DNA from: Guyanagaster necrorhizus
Taxonomy: Eukaryota > Basidiomycota > Agaricomycetes > Agaricales > Physalacriaceae
DNA: 64,000 nt
Direction of reading: 5' to 3'
Assembly: GCF_019112545.1 (NCBI RefSeq)
Contig: NW_025064912.1
Location: 197,473 to 261,472, forward strand
Shown: in pieces, positions 9,256 through 24,800 of the stretch
Layout of the letters: the number at the start of each line of letters is the position of its first letter
Position numbering within the stretch: the first letter of the stretch is position 1
Position numbers and translations under genes: made by a program
The notes under the pieces: model-generated
Database searches by the model: none
What the model saw: only the letters and a program-made list of their open reading frames with translations
What the model was told of the DNA's origin: nothing

Positions 9256-12200
9256 CTAATTCCCCATTCCGTATTTCTCTTTCATATTCTGCATCAGCGA
9301 GCGAAGCATGGCCACGGTGATCAGAGACGACTCGGATTGCGATTGCGATCCCGATATTGAGGAGCTGGCAGGGGACGGCGATGCATGCCCGTTGACCATG
9401 GGGGCTGGGCTGGGCGTAGTAGGGCTACTACTCCGTTCGCACCCCATAGAAGACAACGATCCCGACACTGACAGCCTCCGACGTTTACTGCAATAAGATA
9501 GATAACTCAGATATGATGACACCACAAACGAGCTTCAAAAGACCAACACAACACACCTTCCGCTTTCGCTCGTCTCTATCGAGACACACCGGCGTTTCGG
9601 AGAACGGCGAACGCTCATCGCCATAGCCTGAGTGAGCTGAGCCTGATATCCCCCAACTACACTCCGGAATCGCTCCGTCGCAGCTTCAATCTCGGCTTTG
9701 AATATGAACACCTGGGTCTTTGCTGCTTTCGCATCCACAAGACGATGAGCCAATGCGCGGATATGATCGAGGAAGGTGAGGGACGGGAACCCTGTTAAGG
9801 CATGAATGATTAGTCTCTTCCGCAGCATGACAGACGAGACGAGACGAGTACGACGAACCTCTACCCAAATCGCGCTGAGTCTGGAGGTCCAGAGTGATGG
9901 GACCGCTTGCGATATCAATGTCGATACCAGCCAACCATGACAATGCATTGTCAAATGCCGTTCTAAAAAGGTGTGTATAAGAGAAGACTCTTGTATAAAG
10001 CATTCCACATACTCGCTATCAACGAAATTCTGAGGTTCAAAAGAAGGCATCTTGTCCTCAATGTCGATCCGCAGAAGCTTCGCAGATTCTCGAATAATCA
10101 ATCGCACGAGGTCCACAATAACCTTCAAAAACCGCCCATATAAGACCCAATTGACTAAATTGAATTGAATCAACTGAAAGACCATTTTCGACGACAAAAG
10201 ACGTACAAGAACCGCGAGTGGAGCAATTGCCCAGCCATTCTTGCGTGAAAGGTTCCAGGATGCTCTCAAACAACTTCAGAACACCTATGACAACACTTCG
10301 TTCAGCACCTTAATCATTTCAACGCAAAAAAAAAAAAAACTGAATGCGGCACCTTTTACCGCCAATCCCTTCACAAGGCGACCTTCAAGATCAAAGTCCA
10401 GCGCACCAATAGATTCCGCAAATTTGGAGTCAAGGTCCTTGGTTGTGCTCGTAATCGACAGGACCTCATAACTCCTAACGGTCCCTTCCGTGGAAAATTT
10501 CCGGACCTTATCCAAGAGAAGCAATCAGTACAACATGTCATAGAAGGTATCAATGGGATACCCTACCATATCTGCAAACTCCGAGGCCGGCCGGGCATTC
10601 TCCTCCTCTGCCCACCATATGACCAACAGAGACGGCACATAATGTCGATTCCCCGGTAGCGACTTTATGATGTCCCTCAATCGCGAGCAATCGTCCAACA
10701 GTCGGTACTTCCTGATAATCCATAAGATGAGCCAACCAGGACAAACCCCTTCTAAAACGCATGTATGACCAACCGTTCCAGATCATCCACGACGCCCTCC
10801 AAAGGCGTACACTCAAAAATAACAACACCAGGCGACGCCAAAGCCAACGGAGCCCCAGAAGGCTTCAAGGGTATCGAAAACACGTTGTCCCCCATCCATC
10901 GCCCCGACGCAGGCGCATCAAACTTGCGTTCCAACCATATCGCCGTAGGATCACTATCCGGATTCAGTGACAGCCAAATCTGCCACTCGGACGGCGACAG
11001 TCGCAATTTGACATGATCCCGAATGAGCTGAAGAAACGATCCTTGAGCCCATCGCCGCTGATGTTCTTCATGGTTCTGGAGGGAGGAGAGAACACAATGA
11101 GTAACGGTGTTGGATCCTCGACGGAAACGAGATTAACCTCCTTGAAGCGCCGGGCTAACTCCTCGTCGGTCTGTGGGCGACGATACTCGCTGTTGACGCG
11201 TCGACGAATGCGTTTCCTGCCATCCGTGCCATTGCTATTCACAGGTAACAAACGCCCTTTTCGCTCGCTTCTTGGCGAACCCTTTTGATTGCGTATCTTC
11301 TCTCTGTAGGCATCACTAGACCGACAAGCCTTCCGCCACGCGACCTGTTCAGCGCTACGCACTTTCCAACGACCGAATGTTTCCCGAACTAGTAAGCTAC
11401 GGGCGTCAAACCGAACGGCCCGTTCCCGCATATCTTCTTTCATTTGCTTCTTGACATCTTCTGCAGATGCTTTGCTTTTGCCCTTGGATTTGAGCGGGCT
11501 GACGGCATCGAATGGATTTAAGATATCGACTCTTGGGGTATCATCGAACGGAAAGTTGCGAATCGACGCAGGTCTTGACGTAGTAGGAGATGTAATAATC
11601 AGTGGGCTCAGCTCGCCAGATGCGGAAGGTATCGATGTCTTTAACGCCCCCTTGAAGAAGTCGCGCAATGGATTCGCAGATGAGGAGGCCGTCGTTGGCG
11701 TTGAAGGGAGGGATATCGGCAGTTTCCTGGGTAAAGGAGGTGGAACCGTAGGCGAAGGCTCACTGGCCGATGGCGGAAATGAATTCGTAACGATCGGAGG
11801 AGGTGTGGAGGGTTTTGGCAGAGGTAGAGGTGTGAAGGGGGTTGAGGTAAATGAGGAGGCCTGCGTATTTATGGGAGGGGTGTACGGCTTTGAAATTGAA
11901 GACGACGGTGCAGGAGATGAGAATGATGTAGCGCTTTTGTCATTCGTTGAAGACAAGGCTGAATTCACTGTTGGTGAACCTTGGGGTATGAAGGGCGATG
12001 CGGCCGGATTCAGCGGCTGCGAAGGAGAAGCCTGAAGGGTCTTCGATGTGTTTGAAAAAGGCGACGACTGTCCTAATCCGGAAGGAGCGGATGATGAGGT
12101 GGGAAATGAAGGCGCTTGAGGCTGAATTCCTGATGCACCTGAAAATCCATTCGGTATCGAAACACTAGATGAAAACTGGCCAAAAGGTGATGAGGCCGGA

Positions 12201-14249
12201 GGCGCCAAGCCATTGACAAGCCCTCCTTCACGCTGAGCAGGCTGACCAAATGGACTGGGCGAGCCAGAGGGGGGAAATAATCGAGATGGTGGCTGACTAG
12301 AAAAAACATTTGTTGATGGCAAAGACGATGGTGTCGAGAGCGTGGGGGTATGCAAGGACGACGATGGAGCAGGCAACGCGGTTGTCGGGACGGCGGCAGT
12401 AGACTCGGAAGTCGGGAAAGTACTTTTACCACCAAAGGCACCAAAAGCGCTAGGTGTGGATTTGATGTTCGCAAATGCAGACTTCACGCCTGGCGGCTGC
12501 ATAGCAGGGGATGCAGGGCCAAAGGGTGATGATTGGAGAAGAGGGAAAGGAGACGAAGTTGTCGCAGTCGCCTGGGCTTCTTCGTTCGCCTCTTCGCTCA
12601 CGTCATCGAGCTCGTTCTCATCGTACGTCTCCTCCTCCTCCTCCTCCTCAGCTTCCTCAACTATCTCTGCTGAAGAAGCCTGTTCGAGCTTGTCTGATCC
12701 TTCGTAATTCCCATAGATGATATCCTGCTCCGTCAAACCCCCCTTAAGTTCTTCCATGCCCTCAATAGTGTCCTTTCCAAACAGATATTCAAACAGGCAT
12801 GCCATGAGATAGGTGAATATCCTGTTTCCATTCTCTCTGACAGCCTGGGCAAGCTCAGCAAAGATCCCCATGCACTTCTCGTCAGCTACGAGCTTCGAAG
12901 TTCTTCCTATGGGCGCGCTGGCTCGCCGTACCTCCTCACGAAACTGAGAGGCAAGGATGAAAATCCGATTTGAAGCGACGTCGGGGGTGACAACCATTTG
13001 GTCGGCCCTTTTCTCTCGAATGAGAAAGAGCCGGTGATACACACGAAACTCGAGTTCCGTAGGCGACCTGTACTTGTCTATGAGGTCCTCGTATGCTTCC
13101 TTCAAGCTCGTAAGCGCTAAAGGACTCTTCAATGAAGGAGATTAAGTATCAGAGGGGAGTTCACCCACTGTTGGATAAAAGCAAGGCCTCTGTCTGTAAA
13201 TCAAGTGTCTTGATATCCCGTCCCAAGTGCAGGGACAATATATGAAAACGAGCGCAGCGGTCGTGACATAGAATGGACCGAGCGTTGACAATCCGCTGCA
13301 GGGCAAAGTCGTTCCGTACCGCCCGCGAACGGTCTGAGAGGAAATGGTGCGTTGCCAAAAATCCTTCTCTGGGCATAAGTTCGAGGTAAAGGTAGTCGAG
13401 TGTTTTCTCAAGAACTGGTCCTGGACGAATTTCGTTCGGGAGAGCCTTGTCTCCTGAACCTCGTTCATAGTATTTCACCGCACGCCTGAGGTCAACCTGA
13501 TTTGTTCCCGGAACCTAGAAGGCCTTCAGCAAGCCGCCACCTCTGCAGAAAAAAAAAAAAGAAAGACGCGCCATTTCAAATTTTGAGAGAAGTTTCTCCC
13601 TGTCTCGCCTGACGCTTTGGACAAGCGGACACTTTTGCTGGCAGGTCCCAACGACATCAATGGCGTCCTTCAAATTTTTCGCCACACCCGGCGCATCGAG
13701 AAGGCCGTCGCGAATATTCCGTTCTTGCTCTCGTTGACGCTCTATTTTCAGCTGGAAGAAGACAAGTGAAGCGGGCACTGGGGGAGGCATCTAGTCACGC
13801 ACCATATCCCAATACGCTTGACGTTCAGCGTCGGTCTTCAGCGTCATATACTCGAGGCCTGGAATGTCGTCGGTGTCGTAGGGGTCGGCAAAGCCATTGA
13901 AGTCCCATTTATCCTCTTCCTCTACATGGAGCTGCTCCTCTGGCTCTGACTCTGGCTCTGGCTCCGCCTCTGATCCCCCACCGTGTTGCTGCTCTTCGCC
14001 GCCACCGCCAACAGGGGCCGCACGATATGTTGCATTAGGATACTTTTTCGGGCTCCCTCGAGCTCCACGCGTCCCTCTTCCACCCCGGGTGCCTCCTCCA
14101 CGAGTCCATCGCTGGCCGTCAGGTGTGCTAGCACGACTTGAGTGAGTAGAGTTTCCTCCTGCCATCCAAGTCTTGTTGTGTCCACCCCCTCTCCGTCCTA
14201 ATCCTGCTCCTCGTAGTCGTGTCGTCCCATGGTTATAGTCGACCTCCAT
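9256..14249 (-). CDS. SAC3: SAC3/GANP-family nuclear mRNA export factor
   Basis: This is one long gene read right to left, with introns. The N-terminus (MEVDYNHGTTRLRGAGLGRR) starts an Arg/Gly-rich segment (GGGTRGGRGTRGARGS). The SAC3 domain begins with DVVGTCQQKCPLVQSV (13.6 kb), continues with RPGPVLEKTLDYLYLEL and DRSRAVRNDFALQRIVNARS (13.2-13.4 kb), and ends around YRSPTELEFRVYHRLFLI (13.0 kb). Next come an acidic stretch and about 250 residues rich in Ser/Pro with scattered FG dipeptides. A conserved C-terminal part (FPFDDTPRVDILNPFDAVSP onward) runs to MQNMKEKYGMGN and a stop at 9256. Sac3 is the scaffold of TREX-2, which couples SAGA-dependent transcription to export at the nuclear pore. 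The 14249 ATG is the first one in frame. Antisense ORFs are shadows of the low-complexity region. Confidence 0.9.
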
Positions 14250-15074
14250 TGAGAGGAGAATTTGAACAAACGACAAACGACAAACGACAACAAGAAAGTA
14301 GAAGGGAGAGATTCGAAATTTGTTACTGTTTGACTGTGGCATTAGCCACAGCAACGGCCCGCATTGCCGGTCATTAAGCGTTTCGAGTTCGGGTTTCGAG
14401 GGGTCTGTTCATCACCATCACTACTATTGAGGAGAATCTCCTCTCTTATCCCTTTTCTTCAGAGCCTTGGGCAGGCAAATATTCATTTCTGTATGGTTGA
14501 ATGATCTTACCCAATGACAGATACTGTATTATCCTTCCGACATCTATCAACGGCCCAGACTGATCATGGATACTTCTCACTGCCAATGCGATCACCTCTG
14601 TGTTGCCCTTTTGACTGTCTGTTGCGAACTATGTACGGGAGGATGCCTCGATTTTGCGTCTCTTCGTGAGTTCATCTCGCAGGAACCTGGCCGATTCTCA
14701 AAGCATGTTCTCCGTCAGGCCATGATTTCATGGAGAATCTTTGCACATGTACTAGTCCTTCTATGCGCGAGAGCGCGGACTCTGTGGATGAGAGGGAACC
14801 CTTACTGTCATCGGACCGTCAGCCTTCGCCTCACCCTCCGATGCGTACAAGTGGGGACCAGTAGGCTCTTGGGGTGGGTCCCCCCGATCAGGCGTCGAAG
14901 TGCGTTCGAATTTATCATGTACATGATGATTAGCCCACAACCAATCCCCCTTTGCAGTTTTTGTATCATATATTGCCTAGGTGCACATCACAGCTGTATA
15001 TCCCACTGCTAAATTATTTTTCCGTCAAAATGGTCCAGCAAGCAAGGTTATCGGGCGATTCTATATAATCTCTA
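14250..15074. other. Intergenic region
   Basis: The region holds the SAC3 promoter on its left and the 3' flank of the first AIF-like gene on its right. A 148-codon plus-strand ORF at 14566-15012 has Cys/Arg-rich, domain-free sequence and I do not accept it as a gene. Confidence 0.45.
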
Positions 15075-16558
15075 TCACAGTTTATAATCCGAAACACCAG
15101 GAGCCCTCATCGCCCACACTTTGCCGCACCCAGACTCCAGGTCCCCATGGTCGTCAAAGATTTTCATCGGCTCACCATCAGGCGATGCCGGGTTTCTAAA
15201 TTTAACGCTCGGGCGCTTCAGAAGAGGGAGGGATGGAGGGATCAGCTCGCTTCGAAATCGAAAGCAGGCAGAGACATCACTTACGAATCCCAAAGCCAAA
15301 TGTATCGAATGAGGGTCGGGCTTGTACGTGTCAAGTTCAGCCTTCTCATCCTTCATGAGCTTCTGTATATTTCTGAGAACAATCTGGGCCTGGGCGAAGG
15401 CGGGTCGGGCCGCTTTGTGTGCCCCGGTATCCGCTACATCCCCGATAGAAAAGACATTCGGGAATTTGGAGTCTGCAATCTGCAGCGTAGGCTTCACCTT
15501 GACGTATTTGGTTACAGGATCTACCGACGACGGTGAAAGAGACAGAAGGGGATCGCTCAAGGGGACGGTAGATCCTGTGCAAGGGATCTGACAGAGCATC
15601 CATCCATGAGCGTTGCTCAGTTCAAGAAATATGAAAATTAGACATACGGCCAAATCCGTTTTCACTTCCCTCCCATCGGCAAGGGTGATTGAAAACTCCT
15701 TTCCGTCATTCTGTGACCAATCCGGGATGTCCTTGATTCTCTGTCCCAGGATAGTGTCGATACCTGCAGCCTTGAACCTCTCCATGACGATATCATGCAA
15801 CGCATAATGGAAGCGGTTCATCAACTGCGGCCGCGAATGGATGAGTGTGACCTTCTTCGACGGATATTGCTCTTTGATATCGAAGGCGACCTCTGTATTC
15901 TTTTCAGTCACGACATTTAACGAGCCTTCAAGAAGGTGTCACGTCACTTACGAACACCATACGCGCCACCTCCCACCACAACGATGTTCGACGCGCTAGC
16001 TATTTTCGCCTGGATCATCTGAATTCTTTTCGTCTCCGTAGATTTTTCGTACGCAATCGGCGCTCCAGGCCGTCCAGTTCCAGCGACAAACACAAGATAT
16101 TCATAAGGAATGGACGTCTCGTTGTCTAGAACAACTTCATTTGGAAGGATCTCCTCTGCCGTAGCACGTACCATTGACGTAGATCCGGCCGGGCTGGCAT
16201 GGAAAGCGTTAGTATACGGAACGAACGCCTTATGCTCGAACCCGGGAACAACTCCTATACGAGGATAGGCAAAGAGGTGCTATACGTCACAATTAGCGAT
16301 TTAAGCCTCGAAGACGGCAGACACTTATGAACTTGCCTGGAAATGAGAGTTCTTTTCGATAACGATAGTATTGTGCGTTTCATGAAGGGCAGGTCCAAGC
16401 ATATCCGCCATTTTCATTCCTTTGGATAGATGTTCAGTTACGTCTGAGGAGGGGGGGGGAATTTTGAACTCACCGACATAACTCCCTCCTATGACTACCA
16501 CGTTGGGTTTCGGCTTGGACACTGACATTTGTCGCAGAGGTACAGAGCGAGTCACCAA
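15075..16558 (-). CDS. AIF/FSP1-like FAD-NAD(P)H oxidoreductase, copy 1
   Basis: Exons read right to left. VVVIGGSYV with an exon joint and GMKMADML is the FAD-binding GxGxxG. NTIVIEKNSHFQ is the acidic end of strand 2. HLFAYPR follows, with PYEYLVFVAGTGRPG as the ATG motif. NIVVVGGGAYGV is the second Rossmann fold, for NAD(P)H. The FAD carboxy motif is FSIGDVADTGAHKAARPAFA. The protein ends VWAMRAPGVSDYKL. This layout is that of class-III AIF/AMID/FSP1-type single-FAD oxidoreductases, which move electrons from NAD(P)H to quinones. There is no transmembrane helix or clear mitochondrial presequence. The start could be the ATG at 16558 or an in-frame one 10 codons later (MSVSKPK), just before the fold. 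It is a tandem paralogue of the gene at 16974-18505. Confidence 0.88.
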
Positions 16559-16620
16559 ATATCGTACGGAGGACGCCAGGACGGGCTAACATGACGAATT
16601 GGTGCGAGCGGTCGCGTCCC

Positions 16621-16633
16621 TTTATACGATCGG
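16621..16633 (-). promoter_or_regulatory. Core promoter of AIF-like copy 1
   Basis: CCGATCGTATAAA on the minus strand lies 63-75 bp upstream of the ATG. The identical 13-mer lies 70-82 bp upstream of copy 2. Confidence 0.6.
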
Positions 16634-16973
16634 GTTAGCAAATATTGCCTAAGACCGCTTGCGTGGTGTGGCGTACGGGAGTTTATCAGATTAGACAACA
16701 TCCACTGTTTTTCCGACGGTTTATCTTATCCACAGGAGGGGGAGAACTTGGAAATTTATATTGCCGGACGTAGATAAATGCCTCATTTCCGAACTGATCG
16801 CTGGACGTGGTACGTGGCCCTCCGGCAACGTGAGACGAAGATTGGTGGCCCCGTCGGCCGAGTTTTACCGAAATAACAGTTTACACTTTGTCATGTACGT
16901 GTTGAACGGCATGAACGGTGCCGAGGGTCAAGCAGCTCTAATCACATTACAATTCCCAGGCCGAACAAGTTCT

Positions 16974-18505
16974 CTACAGATCATAATCCTTCACACCAGG
17001 AGCCCGTCGATCCCACATCTTTCGACAACCTGCATCCATATTACCTTTGGTCTTGAACGGCTTGAAACCCTGTCTCCAGGAAGGCTCACCGCCAGGCGTA
17101 GACGGATTCCTGAATCTGACCTTTGAATTCTGACAATACACTCACTCGTCAGCGACAAGAAAACGATTACGGTGACGAAACTCACAAATCCCAACGACAA
17201 GCCTATGCCCCCCGTATCTGGGTAATATGCCTGCAGATCCGAGTCTCTTCCCTGTACGAGCTTTTCTATGTTATAAGCGGCGATCCTGGCTTGCGTCCCC
17301 CCCGGGCGCGCAGCCTTGTGTGCCCCGGTATCAGCAACATCCCCAACAGCGAACACGTTCGGGTAATCCGGGTCCGCAATCTGAAGGGTCGGTCGCACTT
17401 TGATGTACTTCGTCTGTGGGTCAACGGATGAAGGGGATAAAGAAAGCAAAGGTGCGCTCAGAGGGACGGCGCCAATACAGACAATCTGGAATAAACATAA
17501 CATTAGAATCAGAAACTCAAGATAACGAAAACGAAACGAAAAAAAAAAAAAAACCAACCGCCAGCTCCGTCTTCACCTCTTTCCCATTAGCCAGAGATAT
17601 GACAAACTCCGAGCCATCATTGGGGAATCCTCCCTCGGGTATAGTCACCCGCTGACCAAGGATCGCCTCGATACCAACGGCTTTGAACTTCTCCATCACG
17701 ATCTCGTGCAACTTGGGATGAAACCGGCTCATCAGGTTAGGCCGAGAATGTATGACCGTAACCTTCTTCGACGGATCATGGTCCTTGATATCCGTCGCAG
17801 TTTCTGCGGGGGGGGGGGGGGGGAATTATTGGTTTAATATACCGCATAGCCGAACCAGACACGTCATAACTCACGGACACCATACGCGCCACCCCCAATA
17901 ACTGTGATATGCCTCGCTTTGGATATACCTTCCTGGATGTCCCTAAATCGCCTAGTCTCTACTGCCTTCTCGTACGACACAAGACGTCCAGGTCTGCCGG
18001 TTCCTGTAGCAAGTACCAAATAATCATAAGAAATCGATTGACCATTATCCAGCACGACTTTTCCGGGGAGAACCTCCTCCACGATAGCATGCACCACAGA
18101 GGTAGAACCAGGTGGACTCCCATGGAACGCATTCGTGAAAGGAATAAAGGCTCTGTTTTCAAAACCGGGGACAACGCTTACACGGGGAAAGGCAAAGAGA
18201 TGCTAACATAACGCGCAGGCACGCAGGGTTTCAGCATCGACTTTTACCATATGTAAGAAGATTATATACGAACCTGGAAGTGAGAGTTCTTCTCGATGAG
18301 CACGATATTGTGCGTTCGATAAAGGGAGGACGCAAGGGAATCGACCACAGCCCCGCCTGTGATCGATATGATATGAAGAAACGGAAAAACTCAGAAGCAA
18401 ACCACGTAACTTACCAACATAACTACCTCCAATGACCACGACGTTAGGTTTTGGAGAGGTAGATTCCTCTGCTGGCACAGGAGATCGTTGAAACCGGCGA
18501 AACAT
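16974..18505 (-). CDS. AIF/FSP1-like FAD-NAD(P)H oxidoreductase, copy 2
   Basis: The exon plan matches copy 1. MFRRFQRSPVPAEE leads into VVVIGGSYV, then NIVLIEKNSHFQ, HLFAFPRVSVVPGFE, SYDYLVLATGTGRPG, HITVIGGGAYGV, KKVTVIHSRPNLMSRFHPKL, FAVGDVADTGAHKAARPGGT and the C-terminus RRAPGVKDYDL. Both dinucleotide folds and the GD FAD motif are intact, so it should be an active flavoprotein oxidoreductase. Intron positions correspond to those of copy 1, as expected for a tandem duplication. One intron carries a 16-nt run of C (G on the plus strand, 17808-17823) directly before its acceptor. The N-terminal MFRRFQRSP is basic and differs from copy 1, which may mean a different location. Confidence 0.88.
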
Positions 18506-18574
18506 TTTCAAGTGTAACGAGTCAAAAGAAGAGGTCCCAAGTACTTGCCATACGCCCAGCAATATAAACTTTCT

Positions 18575-18587
18575 TTTATACGATCGG
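18575..18587 (-). promoter_or_regulatory. Core promoter of AIF-like copy 2
   Basis: CCGATCGTATAAA on the minus strand, 70-82 bp upstream of the ATG at 18505. It is the same 13-mer as in front of copy 1, while the sequence around it has diverged, so it was probably kept by selection. Confidence 0.6.
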
Positions 18588-18713
18588 AATAGTGCTTCCG
18601 AGTGACGTCGGCCATCGGCAGCGCAGCAGCACGACGAGTCATGATGGTACAAAAATACTCTGTCGTCCTAGATAAGCGCTACATCTTTGATACTTCTCCA
18701 TCTTTGTCTACTT

Positions 18714-21381
<2,668 letters not shown>

Positions 21382-21385
21382 TCAG

Positions 21386-21393
21386 TATATAAG
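21386..21393 (+). promoter_or_regulatory. TATA box in the 159-bp bidirectional promoter
   Basis: TATATAAG lies about 40-46 bp upstream of the ATG at 21432, within the intergenic gap shared with the divergent SPE3-LYS9 gene. Confidence 0.45.
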
Positions 21394-21431
21394 ACAGCGA
21401 TGACTTTCCTTTTTCCTCAATTTTTGCAGCC

Positions 21432-21869
21432 ATGTCGTCGAGGTCCAGTTCGCAATCAAGCATGAAACCAAACAGACATCTCGTCAGACCGGTGTCTGCC
21501 CCTTTGTCTTCGACGCGTCTCAGTCGCCTTATATATCTCCTCGTCTTCCTGAGTGCTGTCCTTACGGCATACTATTCATATCGCATTGTTCGGTGGAAGA
21601 TGGAAGTGGGTGGTTGGTGGGACGTTTCTACCGGCCAGCGACCACACGCTGTCAAGGCAGAGCATGGGCGAGTGGAGGACGTGGAAGATCGCATCAACGC
21701 GCTTGCTGAGGCATTGAGCATGCCGTCGAAGGATCTTGCTAGGGCTATCGCTCGTGCGGTGAGGGAGTACGTTCCTCCGGCAAGCTTAAGTGTGTTGAAA
21801 GAGAAAGAGACGGGGAGCCCAATCGTTGATGAGCTTCTCAAGGAACCGTTGGGGAAATCGCCTTCGTAG
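21432..21869 (+). CDS. Small single-pass membrane protein, unknown function
   Basis: An intronless 145-codon ORF. A Ser/Arg/Pro-rich basic N-terminus (about residues 1-32) is followed by one hydrophobic segment (LIYLLVFLSAVLTAYYSY, about 33-51). A region of about 90 residues then predicts as helical, with EDVEDRINALAEALSMPSKD and ARAIARAVREYVPP. Positive charges before the segment suggest an N-in anchor, with the helical part in the lumen or intermembrane space if the positive-inside rule holds. I do not recognise the family. A coherent protein composition, a TATA box and a start 159 bp from the divergent SPE3-LYS9 start support a real gene. Confidence 0.7.
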   Translation: MSSRSSSQSSMKPNRHLVRPVSAPLSSTRLSRLIYLLVFLSAVLTAYYSYRIVRWKMEVGGWWDVSTGQRPHAVKAEHGRVEDVEDRINALAEALSMPSKDLARAIARAVREYVPPASLSVLKEKETGSPIVDELLKEPLGKSPS

Positions 21870-24800
21870 GATACTGGGATCGGATCGTTGGGGGAGTGGT
21901 GGGCGGTGTTGTAGTAAGTTTTGTAGGCATGGATGAGCCGTAGGAACTGCGCGCGCGAAGAACAGAGTGATGCAGATGAAATTGTACCATTTTCTTCATT
22001 CTTCATTTTTGATTCGGTTAGGCTTGAGGGGCCCTTGTTTTTGCTACACAACTCTTCGGGTATTCGTAGTCTGTTCTTCATTCCCTATGTCACAAAATAG
22101 TAGATGGTTCGTCGCTTATTCAAAGTAGGTCCAAGGCTCCTTCGTCTAACTCCAGCCCGGTGTTAGGAATATGCCGAAATCCGTGTATTAGAGCACGAGG
22201 CAACTTGAAGAGGGGATGATAGAAGTGAGGTAGGATGTCGTTAGGAATAGAATGGATTCCGGCGGGGGTTCATGAAGAGACCTGGGAGGTCCGGTTTGTG
22301 AGGTACAGAGATCAGTAAGCGCGAAGCTATTACAGGCAGGAGGTGAAAGCAAGGGCTAAGCGTAGCGTTCAGTTGTTATTGGAAAGCGCTGAGCGTAACT
22401 GAGGCCCGAGGGTTCACGCAGTGAAGGTGAGTTGAAAGTGATAGATTGGTTCAATTCTAGCATCAGTACGAAAGTAAGAGAAGGTAAGAGAATATACGAG
22501 TGAAGACCGAGAAGGCCGAGTGAAGGCCGATGTTGACTCTCATATCGGCCGAGACCGATAACCATAACACCCGGCCTCCTATCACGGATGGCCCAAAAAG
22601 CATGCTCGATCTTGTTAATATCCTCTCCAAGCCCCCCGAGAAAGTACATCCTTTCGTTTACCTTGAATTCCACATACCCTTCGCAGTCTTCGCCCAGCAC
22701 CTATTCACTAGGAATCATCCCTCCGAAGAGCAATGATCTTCGTCAACCAGACCAGATCAAAGGTTGGCGAAGATACCTGGGACATTGATGGCGGAGATCG
22801 TCACCCCCATCTATGAAAACAGCCGTTTATTAAACTTTATACAATCTCGGTGTGGAGGCTCATATCATTCAAAGTCTGAAAAAATAACCTCACAGGCTGC
22901 CATCTCCGACGAGATGAAAGCACGGCGATCGATACACCAGCTGCACCATCCTCAGTGATGTCTAGAAGAGTTTGAAGAACGACAGACTGTAGTACCCTTC
23001 GTGGCACTCTGGTGGGTCCGTTTACGGTGACGATCTTCTGATCCCCCGTTCCAGATCATGAAATGCAGGGTGCACTGGAGGTTGGGACACAACCCTGTCG
23101 ACGTACCGGATGAGTGAACCGCTCATATCATATCATATCATTGTTCCCAGTGGATACCGTCCGGATCAATCGGGAAACGTACGCGCGTACCCTCGCTCAT
23201 TAATATCAACCTACAGTCTGATTCAGATCGATCATGCCAATCATAGTATACGTGTTAGGATGATTGGCGGATCCGTTTTGCTGTCGTGAGTAATGTCATA
23301 GCCGCTAGAGGTATTATATCCGGAAGTATTTTCTAGGCCTTCCAGCAGTTGTTACAGTAGTTGTGGGAACGTACTGTGGTAGTAATTTCTTTTTCTGTCC
23401 GACTTTCTGATAATAGTACTTTCATGACATTGATATTTCTACAGCATTGCCATGAGAATTGCCAAGAGTTCCGTGTGTCGCTTCACATGGCTTCTTCTTT
23501 GCTTCAGCCATTCTTGTAGACGACGGATCGTCTGGCGCGCTCATCTTGGCATTAACCCAGGGTTCAGGCTATGACGGTGCAGTGCTGACTGCGCCGGACA
23601 ATAGTCTAATTGCGGGATTTTCCTCAAGGCTAGCATGGCCAAAACGGACAAACACCGCCAACCAATACCGAAACTGTCACAGTGTGGCAACCCTTTTTCT
23701 GCTGAACCGCTTTATAAACGCGACAAAAAAATTGTGAAGTATTGCGAGTCTAACTTTTTAAGATGCTAATTTATTCACGGATTCAATTTGCTTTCTTCTG
23801 TATCGATGCAGCCGACTCTTTTTCTCAGGGCTGTTGCTGGGGAAACATCGATCCGATCATTCATCACCACAGCCACTTATGTCATCAATGTCATCGCTCC
23901 GGGGTCTACATATAAGTGAACCCTTTCCTCTTTCTTCTGTACCACCATCTTCTTATCTCTTAACTTTCGTATTTGAGGCTCCTTCGACGGACACCAGACC
24001 TTGTTATATCGAGAGTCGGACGTGCAGTGCCCTTCGACCCGGACGTCACCCTTTGAGACCGTATTTTTTTTTTTCAGTTTATAGTGGCAGAATCCAATGG
24101 CCAACTGGTGAGCCACTCTTGTCACCACCGATGAGCGGTTGGCGCTGATGCTGTGCTATCCAGGGTGGATTTAATTGCTTTGCTCGTGGCAAGTAGCATC
24201 TAAGACCGTCAAGCTATTGTGTTCACCTTCGTCTATGCGCAGACAGTAACCATCTGTGGTGGTATCGTATATGGGATCCTTCACGCGTCGAGCTGTCTCT
24301 CGGCAAGCGTGGCCTCCACCAAGGCAAAGTGCGTCCACTATCTTATTCCTGGTTTCCCCGCCCTGCTGACGTTATTCGGGTTAGGCTTCAGGAGAAGGGC
24401 TATACTATTTCGCATACGGGAGTGTCAGTGAAAACATCGAAACGATTCTGTCGGGAGGACTATGTTGATGCAACTCAGAGGTGCGTCCTACCTACCGTTG
24501 TTGCAGTTCTCAGTATTGAACCTTTGAGACAGGGGAGTCATCAAGGCTATGGGAGCAGCCAGCTTCGGGTCGTCACCTTCCGGCTCTCCCACGCTATCGC
24601 CTCCGTTAATGAAACGGAATCCGTCGTCTGCTAGTGTGAACAGTCTTGACGAGAGAAAAAGGCGCGCTATCTTTTCGCGAAACCGCAAGGATTGATGGCT
24701 ACATGTATGTTTCTGCCTCTTTCACACAGCGTCTCTGGCTCAGAGACAACCCCATAAGGACATTTCGAATCCCCAAAGCTCTGTGGGTGTGTATCTAAAT

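Noticed and set aside
11451..12707. Long antisense ORFs (194 and 121 codons) within SAC3
   Set aside because: They are Gly/Glu- or Ser-rich mirror images of the Ser/Pro-rich SAC3 frame and have no domain of their own.
14566..15012. 148-codon plus-strand ORF between SAC3 and the AIF-like gene
   Set aside because: No domain, Cys/Arg-heavy composition and no promoter or splice support.
23120..23142. catatcatatcatatcat run considered as a repeat element
   Set aside because: Only three to four short units; an ordinary microsatellite.
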